Positions 15,023 through 22,582 of a DNA stretch of 33,618 nucleotides are shown piece after piece. The position numbers and the translations under genes were made by a program. The DNA comes from Clostridiales bacterium. Lineage in GTDB: Bacteria; Bacillota; Clostridia; Lachnospirales; Lachnospiraceae. Under the pieces are notes generated by a model. It did not search any database. It was not told the DNA's origin and worked only from the letters and a program-made list of their open reading frames with translations. Where the stretch lies: NCBI GenBank assembly GCA_029012085.1, contig JAQXLK010000008.1, forward strand, positions 1 through 33,618, given 5' to 3'. The stretch's first letter is position 1. The number at the start of each line of letters is the position of its first letter.

Positions 15023-16142
15023 ATTTCGTCCTCCTTAACTTCAAAATGCTAATAAACAACAGCAGCATACCAATTGCTAATAATGAAAGCAGATTCACTG
15101 CGTATTGCTGATAATCACCAAACACCGCCAGACTCTTAAATGCATTCACAATTAAGGTTGCCGGATTGATACGGTTAATAATCGGGCAATTCTGCTCTAA
15201 AATATAGGTGATATCTCCCCACTGCAATCCTCCTAAAAAGGAGCTTGTCATAAAGAATGCGACACCGATGCCATCCTTTTTTGCTCTGCTTCCCTTTAAT
15301 GCAACGGCTATCAATGTTCCCGCTGCAAGACCGGTGAAACTGCCTACCCATGCACCTAACAGAATCAAACCTGCATTGCTGCCAAAATCCTGTTTGTATA
15401 TAAAAATGAATACTCCAAGCAGTAATGTCATCATAATGCAGTAAATGAATAAGGTTGCAAGAAAATCAGTCATCACCTGCTTCATTTTCTGGGTTGGAGC
15501 CACATTTCTTCTTGCCCCAAGAGGTGACAAGTCTGCCTGCACCGCATATCCGTTATCCATTCCAACCATGGTTGCCACAAGACATGCCATGGCGATTAAT
15601 GCATAGAAATACTGGGTATACGGGTCTTTATCCTGCCCCTTTAATGGGATTTCTTTTAACTCCACCGACTCTTCCGAAAAGAGCTTCTCTATGAGATTTC
15701 CTATCTCCTGAGGATTTTCCTTTGCCACTTCTTCAATCAAAGTAATATTTTGTTTGTACTGATTTAAAAACGTTTTAATAAGGGAGCTATACTCATTCAT
15801 CTCCCGGACTACCAGTTCAAAATCACTCTTCTTTACAACTACATACCCCTGTATAGTCTTATCTTCTAATGCTTCCTCCGCATCCTGTTTTCCTTCATAT
15901 TCCTTTACCTCGAACATCGGAAGCCCCTCTTCAATCTCGATTTCCTTCATTACCGTAACCAGCTCGTTATTTTCTTCTTCTGTCACAATTCCCACCGGTA
16001 CCTCGGAAAACTTCTCCAACTGTCCAATATTTCCAAACATAAATTTAAATACCAGGCCCAGGAACACCGGAAACACCATTGCCCAGAAGATTGCAGAACG
16101 GGAACGGAGAATTACTTTAACACGATACCAAAAATGCTGCAT
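15009..16142 (-). CDS. ABC-2 type exporter permease (first of pair)
   Basis: A 377-residue protein with the same plan as its neighbour: a helix at about 14-36, an extracytoplasmic domain of about 150 residues, then five or six helices. The DNGYAVQADLSPLGARRNVAPTQKMKQVMTDFLAT stretch and the FFMTSSFLGGLQWGD turn are typical of ABC2_membrane_3. ATG at 16142 has GGGAGG 8 nt upstream and lies 13 bp after the ATPase stop. Confidence 0.85.
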   Translation of the reverse strand: MQHFWYRVKVILRSRSAIFWAMVFPVFLGLVFKFMFGNIGQLEKFSEVPVGIVTEEENNELVTVMKEIEIEEGLPMFEVKEYEGKQDAEEALEDKTIQGYVVVKKSDFELVVREMNEYSSLIKTFLNQYKQNITLIEEVAKENPQEIGNLIEKLFSEESVELKEIPLKGQDKDPYTQYFYALIAMACLVATMVGMDNGYAVQADLSPLGARRNVAPTQKMKQVMTDFLATLFIYCIMMTLLLGVFIFIYKQDFGSNAGLILLGAWVGSFTGLAAGTLIAVALKGSRAKKDGIGVAFFMTSSFLGGLQWGDITYILEQNCPIINRINPATLIVNAFKSLAVFGDYQQYAVNLLSLLAIGMLLLFISILKLRRTKYASL

Positions 16143-16155
16143 ATCTTAAACCTCC

Positions 16156-17088
16156 CTAATCTCTCAATTCTTTTCCTGTGATTTCCAAAAATACATCATT
16201 TAAAGTCGGCTGCTCAGAATGTACACTGCCAAATCCTATCTCCGCCTCTTTCAGTACATCCAGCAAACGAATCAGGTTATGTTTACCCTTTGAAAACCGC
16301 ACCTTCAATAAGTGCTTCTCATAAGACACCTGCATAACATGTGGAAGCTGCTGAATCTTTTCTTCCACCTGATTTGGCAACTCCAAAATCTCCACACCAA
16401 TGGTTTCGCCAAGGTCAATCATCGCCTTTAACTCATCCTTTGTTCCGATGGCAATATTCTTTCCCTTATCCATAATGGCAATGCGGGTACAAATCTGCTC
16501 CACTTCTTCCATATAATGGGTGGTATAAATGATAGTTGCTCCTTCTTTATTCAATTTCTGTATTCCCTCTAAGATTTTGTTACGGCTCTGTGGATCAACT
16601 GCCACCGTCGGCTCATCTAAAATAATCAGCTTTGGCTTGTGGGCAATTCCACAGGCAATATTTAATCTGCGAAGAAGTCCTCCCGATAATTTCTTCGGAT
16701 AAAACTTGCGGTAATCAGAAAGCTCCACAAATTCAATGGCTTCCTCCACAAGTTCTTTTCGTTTTGCTTTATCCTTTACATATAGACCACAGAAATAGTC
16801 AATATTTTCATATACCGTCAACTCTTCAAAGACCGCCACATTCTGCATAATCACACCAATGTTCTTCTTTGATTCATAACTGGTTGGCTTCATTTCTTTT
16901 CCAAATACCTCAATGGTTCCCTTATCATATTCCAATAAAGATAATAAACAGTTGATGGTTGTAGACTTACCACTTCCGTTGGGTCCCAGCAGTCCAAATA
17001 CCTCCCCCTCTTCAATCTCCAAGTTGAAATGATCAAGGGCAACCAAATCACCATATCGCTTTACCAGATTCTCAATCTTTACTACCAT
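16156..17088 (-). CDS. ABC exporter ATP-binding protein, DrrA type
   Basis: A 310-residue ATPase. Walker A is GPNGSGKS (35-42), signature LSGGL (134-138), Walker B LDEP (157-160) and switch His in IYTTHYMEE. The C-terminal extension ends EQPTLNDVFLEITGKELRD, as in DrrA/CcmA-type drug exporters. The frame is open to 17187, but I start at ATG 17086-17088: GAGGAG sits 7 nt before it, and the protein then begins MVVKIENLVKRYG as in homologues. It heads the operon ATPase-permease-permease. A 42-bp inverted repeat (17166-17207) lies between it and a divergent kinase gene. No good -35 is seen, so the promoter probably needs an activator. Confidence 0.9.
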   Translation of the reverse strand: MVVKIENLVKRYGDLVALDHFNLEIEEGEVFGLLGPNGSGKSTTINCLLSLLEYDKGTIEVFGKEMKPTSYESKKNIGVIMQNVAVFEELTVYENIDYFCGLYVKDKAKRKELVEEAIEFVELSDYRKFYPKKLSGGLLRRLNIACGIAHKPKLIILDEPTVAVDPQSRNKILEGIQKLNKEGATIIYTTHYMEEVEQICTRIAIMDKGKNIAIGTKDELKAMIDLGETIGVEILELPNQVEEKIQQLPHVMQVSYEKHLLKVRFSKGKHNLIRLLDVLKEAEIGFGSVHSEQPTLNDVFLEITGKELRD

Positions 17089-17165
17089 GTATATTCTCCT
17101 CTCTTTGTTTGCTTCATTGCTATAACATGATAATACAAAATGAAGAACTTTTTTTGTAGTGAGGA

Positions 17166-17207
17166 ATGTAAGGAAAGAATATGACATTTGTCACTTCTTT
17201 CCTACAT
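17166..17207. promoter_or_regulatory. 42-bp inverted repeat between exporter operon and kinase gene
   Basis: The left arm reads ATGTAAGGAAAGA (17166-17178) and the right TCTTTCCTACAT (17196-17207), copies apart from one bulge. The centre is the perfect palindrome TGACA-TT-TGTCA (17182-17193). It lies about 80 bp before the ATPase start and 14 bp before the -35 position of the kinase promoter, whose TATAAT is at 17244-17249. Between divergent genes a terminator makes no sense, so an operator for the cognate response regulator is the best reading. Confidence 0.65.
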
Positions 17208-17265
17208 ATTAATTTCGATATAGATATTACGTCTTAAATACCTTATAATACAGAAGACAGGCCTT

Positions 17266-18366
17266 ATGGCACTATCAAGAAAACAAGAAAGGCAGATAAA
17301 CATTATGTCAACTTATATAGATTCCTTTATCATCTTCATACTATGTATTCTTCTTTATCCTGCAGACCAGTGGGATGCATTGCATATTACCGGCATCCTG
17401 TTTCTGCTCGCCTTTTACTGCTTTATGATTGTTATCCAGCAGCAAAAAGCGCAAGGTATATTAAGCATCCTAACCCTATGTCTTACTCTGTTCATACCGG
17501 AAACTGCTGTTTTTTTACCGTTTATGTGCTACGCCCATTTTTACCGCAGGCAATACTCATTTTCTGCATTATATATTATTCCGGCAATCCTATATCTATC
17601 CGAACATAGTTCTTATGCAAATGTTCTTTTCAGTGCCTTATCTGTTTTGAGTTTTTATCTGGCTTGTCAAAGTTCCAGGCTCACTGCTCTTCAAAAAGAC
17701 ATTCACAGTTTCCGGGACAGCAGTGTAGAAAATGAAATGATGTTAAAAGAAAAAAACCGTCATTTGTTGGAAACCCAGGATGACAAAATCTATATTGCAA
17801 CCTTACAGGAACGCAACCGTATTGCCAGAGAAATTCATGATAACGTAGGACACATGCTTTCCCGTTCCATCCTGCAGGTAGGCGTACTACTTGCCATCTG
17901 TAAAGACGAAACCATAAAGCCACATCTGTCCACCTTAAAAGAAACCCTGGATACCGCCATGAACAGTATCCGTAACAGCGTTCATGACCTGCACAATGAA
18001 TCTGTAGACTTACAGCATGCATTAAAAAACCTGACAGACAATTTCACATTCTGCCATGCCACATTAGATTATGCTGTTTCCAAAAATGTTCCCAAAGAGA
18101 TTAAATACTGTTTTCTTGCCATTACAAAGGAAGCATTGAATAATACAATCAAACACAGTGATGCAAGCCTTGTAAAAATAACAGTAAAAGAGCATCCTGC
18201 CTTTTATCAGCTGCTCATTGAAGACAATGGCACTGCTAAAAGCACAACATCTGATACCACTGGAATCGGTCTTTCTAACATGAAAGAGCGGGTAGACACT
18301 CTGCACGGTATCATTCATATTAAAGCAGAACAGGGATATCATATATTTGTGTCAGTACCGAAATAG
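17266..18366 (+). CDS. Membrane sensor histidine kinase, HisKA_3 type
   Basis: A 366-residue kinase with five or six short-looped helices (about 17-135), so sensing is probably within the membrane. A coiled coil (about 140-180) and the HisKA_3 helix follow, with His191 in ERNRIAREIHDNVGHMLSRSILQ. The ATPase domain has N box ITKEALNNTIKHS and G box GIGLSNMKERVDTL. The start is uncertain. ATG at 17266 lies only about 10 nt from the start of transcription expected from TATAAT at 17244-17249 and has a poor ribosome site. ATG at 17305 has AAAGG 12 nt upstream. It is divergent from the ABC exporter and presumably controls it through the regulator at 20896. Confidence 0.88.
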   Translation: MALSRKQERQINIMSTYIDSFIIFILCILLYPADQWDALHITGILFLLAFYCFMIVIQQQKAQGILSILTLCLTLFIPETAVFLPFMCYAHFYRRQYSFSALYIIPAILYLSEHSSYANVLFSALSVLSFYLACQSSRLTALQKDIHSFRDSSVENEMMLKEKNRHLLETQDDKIYIATLQERNRIAREIHDNVGHMLSRSILQVGVLLAICKDETIKPHLSTLKETLDTAMNSIRNSVHDLHNESVDLQHALKNLTDNFTFCHATLDYAVSKNVPKEIKYCFLAITKEALNNTIKHSDASLVKITVKEHPAFYQLLIEDNGTAKSTTSDTTGIGLSNMKERVDTLHGIIHIKAEQGYHIFVSVPK

Positions 18367-18411
18367 CATAGATATACCGGATAAAAAGCAGTTTATTTTT
18401 AGATAACCAGA

Positions 18412-20577
18412 CTAATTGTCTAATATACTATGGGCAATCTCATTTAACTCTAAAGGTAAAAATGGCTTTGTCAGGTAGTCATCTACTCCCATTTCTTCTG
18501 CCTTTTGAAGAGTCTCCTTATCCTTGTCCCCGGTCATTAATACTACCGGTATATTATATTTTTCCCGTATTAGCTTCAACGTTTCAAATCCATCCATCTC
18601 CGGCATCCAAAGATCTAACAAAATAAGATGTACCACCCGCTTTTCTAATATCTCTAATGCCTCTTTTCCACTGGCACAGCCAACCACATCATACATCTGA
18701 TTATCTTTCATGATATGCGCTACAACCATCCGGTTCACTCTCTCATCATCTACCACCAGAATTGTCTTCTTGTAAAAATCTTTTTGCCGCAGGGAGTATT
18801 CCTTATCTTCGTCAATAATTTCCAACATGAAATCTGCTATTACAGGGTCAAACTGGCTTCCTCTACCTTTTACGATTTCCTGTCTTACAATCTCCTGTGG
18901 AAGAGTGTCACGATAACAACGATTGCTGGTCATAGCATCATAAGCATCTGCTACACCAATAATCCGGGCAACCAACGGAATATTATCTCCAGACAATCCA
19001 TTCGGATATCCCTTTCCATCATACCGCTCATGATGATATTTTGCTCCAGTTGCAATCATGGAAAAAGCGGAAATTCTCTTTAATATGTGGTACCCTGTTA
19101 CCGGATGCAGCTTAATATAGCTAAATTCTTCATCTGTTAATTTTGCCTCTTTTTTTATAATTTCATCGGGAATCCGAATCTTACCAACATCATGCAGCAG
19201 ACCCGCAAAATAGATTTCATCCTGTTCGTTCGAATCAATTCCCATCTTCTCTGCCAGCATTTTCGAGTATTTTGCTACACGTTTTGAATGTCCATTGGTA
19301 TAGCAGTCCTTTGCATCTACCGTATTACTTAATGCATTAATGGTTTGGTTTAACATATCCCGAACCTGCTCCGTCTTACGGCTAACCTCCTGCTCGAGAT
19401 ACCGTTTATTCTCCTCCATCTCCTCTGTCGCATTATGAACCATCCAGCGTATATGTAAAAATATCATGATAAGTCCATAAATCGTGGTACTATAACGGCT
19501 GAATTTTCCCAAATCTCCCACCTTAATAAGATAGGTACGGCACAAATCTATTACACTTCCGCCTCCCATAATCAAAAGTGCTGCCATCTCCATCCATGCA
19601 ATTTCTTTTCCTTCTCCTTTTGCCGCACCAATATAATTCATCAGTACAACAATAATCGTAGCTGCTATTAATATATGGGATAAAAATGCCATATCCATAA
19701 AATCTTTGACATTTAACACCTGTAACAGAACCTGAAGCACCACATTGCAAAAGGTTAAACCAAGCACAAGCTGGTAGGACAACTTGTTCTCACATGCCCC
19801 TAACTGCATATAATACAGAATCAAAAGCATTGGAAGATACATCAAAAACAGAAAAACCATTAAAGAATACAGGGTCTGATTTCCATAGAAAATATGTAAA
19901 ATTTTGGTTTCTATGGCACAATAAATGGATGCCCATACAAGAACAATACCCAAATACAACATTCCCTGTTCTTTCTTTCCTGACATCTTTTGCAGTAATC
20001 CTAAAACCATAAGCAGGATTCCTGAAAATGTCAGAATAACACAACAAAGAATATTTAGCATATTTTCCTTTAAAACCTTTAATATCGCAACATCCCTGTC
20101 TGCAATTCGTATATTGGATAAATATGCTGCATAATTGTCATAGGCAGATACCATTTCTATCTGAAGAACGCCCTCTTTACAATCTTCCGGAATATCTACA
20201 AAATTAAATACACTGCCTGGCGTATGCCCGAACAACTTCTTATCATTCTTTCCGAAGGAATATATCTCTTCTCCATCCATCCTGATTACAAGTTCCTTGT
20301 CCGCCGAAAGAAAAAACATTGTTTTCCCATAATACTGTCGAGGCACCTTTCTCTCCATAACCAAAATGTCTCCCGCCTTACACTCGGAATGGTATGGTAA
20401 AGTATCTATCTGCACGTTCTCTCCATCGGGATAGGATAACGTCCATCCTGTATCAAAGGAAGACACGTCTCCCTGTCCAAGAGTCATATTATCAACACGA
20501 AAAAAAGCGATTACAATAAAAAACAGAACCATCTGCAATACAATTAAATAAAAAGTAATTCTTTTGTATTTTCCCAT
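18412..20577 (-). CDS. 7TM-HD-GYP c-di-GMP phosphodiesterase with C-terminal receiver
   Basis: About 721 residues. In order: a signal-anchor helix (about 6-26), an extracytoplasmic beta-domain of about 135 residues, seven helices (about 170-380) as in 7TMR-DISM-type sensors, a coiled coil, the HD-GYP domain (about 410-590), and a receiver (about 604-721). The catalytic signs are complete: HSKRVAKYS, the HD of GLLHDVGK (462-463), KYHHERYDGKGYP with the GYP triad at 523-525, and VADAYDAMTS. The receiver has the acidic pair and Asp655 in LILLDLWMPEMDG. It should hydrolyse c-di-GMP on the cytosolic face in response to an external signal. TTG at 20598 is in frame, but ATG at 20577 with AGGAG 5 nt upstream is better. 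A receiver after the HD-GYP domain reverses the common order. Confidence 0.88.
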   Translation of the reverse strand: MGKYKRITFYLIVLQMVLFFIVIAFFRVDNMTLGQGDVSSFDTGWTLSYPDGENVQIDTLPYHSECKAGDILVMERKVPRQYYGKTMFFLSADKELVIRMDGEEIYSFGKNDKKLFGHTPGSVFNFVDIPEDCKEGVLQIEMVSAYDNYAAYLSNIRIADRDVAILKVLKENMLNILCCVILTFSGILLMVLGLLQKMSGKKEQGMLYLGIVLVWASIYCAIETKILHIFYGNQTLYSLMVFLFLMYLPMLLILYYMQLGACENKLSYQLVLGLTFCNVVLQVLLQVLNVKDFMDMAFLSHILIAATIIVVLMNYIGAAKGEGKEIAWMEMAALLIMGGGSVIDLCRTYLIKVGDLGKFSRYSTTIYGLIMIFLHIRWMVHNATEEMEENKRYLEQEVSRKTEQVRDMLNQTINALSNTVDAKDCYTNGHSKRVAKYSKMLAEKMGIDSNEQDEIYFAGLLHDVGKIRIPDEIIKKEAKLTDEEFSYIKLHPVTGYHILKRISAFSMIATGAKYHHERYDGKGYPNGLSGDNIPLVARIIGVADAYDAMTSNRCYRDTLPQEIVRQEIVKGRGSQFDPVIADFMLEIIDEDKEYSLRQKDFYKKTILVVDDERVNRMVVAHIMKDNQMYDVVGCASGKEALEILEKRVVHLILLDLWMPEMDGFETLKLIREKYNIPVVLMTGDKDKETLQKAEEMGVDDYLTKPFLPLELNEIAHSILDN

Positions 20578-20610
20578 ATTTTCTCCTGTTTCCTCCAAAG
20601 TATTTTTTTC

Positions 20611-20640
20611 AGTATATCATCTTTGATATTCAAATGTAAA
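20611..20640 (-). promoter_or_regulatory. Promoter of the HD-GYP gene
   Basis: On the minus strand TTTACA (20640-20635) and TATACT (20616-20611) are 18 nt apart, each 5 of 6 to consensus. The leader would be about 25 nt and includes both GGAGG-like sites. The inverted repeat 20642-20686 abuts the -35 upstream. Confidence 0.65.
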
Positions 20641-20641
20641 C

Positions 20642-20686
20642 TATGCAAAAGTATATATTTATAAATAAATGCTACACTTTTGCATA
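20642..20686. promoter_or_regulatory. 45-bp inverted repeat upstream of the HD-GYP promoter
   Basis: TATGCAAAAGTATA (20642-20655) and TACACTTTTGCATA (20673-20686) are inverted copies at 13 of 14 positions; the outer 11 bp are perfect. The 17-bp middle contains ATTTATAAAT, itself a palindrome. It ends one base from the -35 of the HD-GYP promoter, a typical activator position, and lies about 130 bp from the divergent regulator promoter. Confidence 0.6.
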
Positions 20687-20799
20687 TATAACAAACATTT
20701 TACAATTCTTTCACATATTTTCAATTTTTCTTCAATCTTTCTGCTTTATATTATCAATAAAAATGAGAATACTGGAACCGATTAATGGTGAAGCACTGG

Positions 20800-20842
20800 A
20801 ACACTAAGAGTGTTGGACAAAAAATGGCGCATATATTATAAT
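20800..20842 (+). promoter_or_regulatory. Promoter of the NarL-type regulator with overlapping palindrome
   Basis: TTGGAC (20813-20818) and TATAAT (20837-20842) are spaced 18 nt. The palindrome AACACT-AAG-AGTGTT (20800-20814) runs into the -35, so a protein bound there could block or modify this promoter. Confidence 0.6.
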
Positions 20843-20895
20843 GGACTATATTTAAACGTAATATTTTTATCAGAATAGAAAGGTTCGGTATATAT

Positions 20896-21516
20896 ATGCG
20901 CATTGTATTAATTGATGATGACCAATTAGTCTGTATGTCACTAAAAATGATATTAGAAGCAGAAGAAACTATCACAGTTGCCGCCATTGGCAACGATGGT
21001 TCTCAGGCATTACCATTATATAGAGAACACAAACCCGATGTGTTACTCATGGATATCCGTATGAGTGGCATGAACGGAACGGATGCTTTAGCAGAATTAT
21101 TAAAAGAGTTTCCTGACGCAAAGGTATTATTCCTGACTACCTTTGTAGATGATGAGTATATTGTGAAAGCTTTAGAATTAGGGGCAAAAGGATATATTGT
21201 GAAACAGAATTATGAAAATATCGTACCTGCCTTAAAAGCTGTACATTCCGGTCAGAATGTATATGGAAGTGAAATTATGGAAAAGATTCCGGATTTAATG
21301 AAGACTTCTGATACCTTTGACTATGGAAGCTATGATATTTCCGAAAAAGAATACGAGATTATCACCTTAGTGGCAGAGGGCTTAAGCAACAAAGAAATTG
21401 CTTCCAATCTGTATCTAAGCGAGGGTACCGTACGCAACTATCTTAGCTCCATTTTAGAGAAGCTTCAGCTGCGTGACCGTACCCAGCTTGCAGTATTTTA
21501 TTATCAGCACAAATAA
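20896..21516 (+). CDS. NarL/FixJ-family response regulator
   Basis: A 206-residue regulator. The receiver has DDD at residues 7-9, phospho-acceptor Asp53 in VLLMDIRMSGMNG, and Lys in GYIVKQN. The LuxR-type helix-turn-helix is ISEKEYEIITLVAEGLSNKEIASNLYLSEGTVRNYLSSILEKLQ. The ATG at 20896 has a rather distant AAAGG. No kinase is adjacent on the same strand. The nearest orphan HisKA_3 kinase is at 17266-18366, also plus strand, separated by the HD-GYP gene. I infer they are a pair that controls the divergent ABC exporter. The alternative is a link to the HD-GYP receiver protein next door. Confidence 0.9.
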   Translation: MRIVLIDDDQLVCMSLKMILEAEETITVAAIGNDGSQALPLYREHKPDVLLMDIRMSGMNGTDALAELLKEFPDAKVLFLTTFVDDEYIVKALELGAKGYIVKQNYENIVPALKAVHSGQNVYGSEIMEKIPDLMKTSDTFDYGSYDISEKEYEIITLVAEGLSNKEIASNLYLSEGTVRNYLSSILEKLQLRDRTQLAVFYYQHK

Positions 21517-21553
21517 TATATGACCCACTCACAAAGGCTGGCATGCAAACCTG

Positions 21554-21584
21554 AAAAAGTTTCGTTTACAAAACGATTCTTTTT
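21554..21584. terminator. Bidirectional terminator between converging genes
   Basis: AAAAAGTTTCGTTT (21554-21567) pairs with AAACGATTCTTTTT (21571-21584) at 12 of 14 positions around a 3-nt loop. It ends at the base before the yhaM stop codon and lies 38 bp after the regulator stop. Confidence 0.75.
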
Positions 21585-22529
21585 CTATTTTGAAGTTGCA
21601 CGCACATTAGAATCAAACATACGGGAAAATCCCAGCCATTCACCATCTTTCTCTGTGCTGCCATCTAACACTTCAATAAAGCCTTCCAGCTTTGCATCTG
21701 TATTATCCGCAAAGGCCAAAGCCACAGCCTCAATCAAAGCAGGCTTCTTTGGTGAGCCATATTCCAGTTCTCCATGATGCGCTAATATGCAATGCTTCAA
21801 CTCATTTCCAAGTTTTACAGGAAATCCTTCGATTTGACGCATTTTTTCATCCAACATAATGACTCCCTGCACAATATGTCCGATGAGCTGTCCCTCATCG
21901 GTATAATCATTCTCCGGAAAACCTGAAATCTCCGTCATTTTTCCAATGTCATGACAAAGTGCAGCAGTAATCAGCAAATCCCTGTTAATCACCGGATACT
22001 GCTTTGCAAAGAAATCACAAAGTTTTGCCACGGAGATGCTGTGTTCTAACAAACCACCTGCAAAATTGTGGTGCATAGTCTTTGCAGCCGAATGAATCTT
22101 GAAATTTTTTATAAACTCTGCATCTTCTGTAAAAATCATCTGTAATAATCTCTGCAGGTGTGATTCTCTTACTGTATGTATCATGGTAACCAATTCATCA
22201 TACATCTCATCTAAATTGCGTTTCGAACACGGCATATAATCTGTTGGATCATACTCTCCTTCTGCCGCCTTTCGAACCCGGCGGATATTCAGCTGAAGTG
22301 TGCCCTGAAAGCTTGTTACCTGTGCATCCACCTGAATATAGTCCATTGACTCAAAATGCTCAATTCCACTGGATAAATCCCATACTTTTCCATCTATGGC
22401 TCCTGTCTTGTCATGTAACTGCATGGAGTAATAGTTCTTTCCTGCCTTTGTCTGTAATGTTCTCTTATCCTTGCACAGATAAATGGAAGAAATCATATCT
22501 CCCTCTCTCAATTCCTTAATAAATCTCAT
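21585..22529 (-). CDS. yhaM: 3'-5' exoribonuclease YhaM family
   Basis: A 314-residue protein of normal family length. Residues about 1-95 form an OB-fold nucleic-acid-binding domain (YYSMQLHDKTGAIDGKVWDL ... LQLNIRRVRKA). Residues about 150-300 are an HD phosphohydrolase domain with HHNFAGGLLEHSISVAKLC, the catalytic HD in ALCHDIGK, ILAHHGELEYG and AFADNTDAKLE. YhaM is a cytosolic Mn-dependent exonuclease that trims RNA 3' ends and can act on single-stranded DNA. It is the last gene after mutS2 and a two-component pair on the same strand, 53 bp from the kinase. The ATG at 22529 has a poor ribosome site. A short GCGG/CCGC palindrome lies just upstream of it. Confidence 0.92.
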   Translation of the reverse strand: MRFIKELREGDMISSIYLCKDKRTLQTKAGKNYYSMQLHDKTGAIDGKVWDLSSGIEHFESMDYIQVDAQVTSFQGTLQLNIRRVRKAAEGEYDPTDYMPCSKRNLDEMYDELVTMIHTVRESHLQRLLQMIFTEDAEFIKNFKIHSAAKTMHHNFAGGLLEHSISVAKLCDFFAKQYPVINRDLLITAALCHDIGKMTEISGFPENDYTDEGQLIGHIVQGVIMLDEKMRQIEGFPVKLGNELKHCILAHHGELEYGSPKKPALIEAVALAFADNTDAKLEGFIEVLDGSTEKDGEWLGFSRMFDSNVRATSK

Positions 22530-22582
22530 ATTCCATATTGCGGCTGACCGCTGCTCCTCTCTTCTTTCTATTATTCCTTCAA

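Noticed and set aside
17089-17187. Longer N terminus of the DrrA-type ATPase from 17187
   Set aside because: It would translate through the inverted repeat; the ATG at 17088 has a good ribosome site and matches the family start.
20754-20993. 79-codon minus-strand frame across the regulator promoter
   Set aside because: Low-complexity Ile/Asn/Ser translation overlapping a promoter and the start of a real gene.
22539-22550. GCGG-CTGA-CCGC palindrome just before yhaM
   Set aside because: Too short to call a terminator or operator; no T-run and no partner site.
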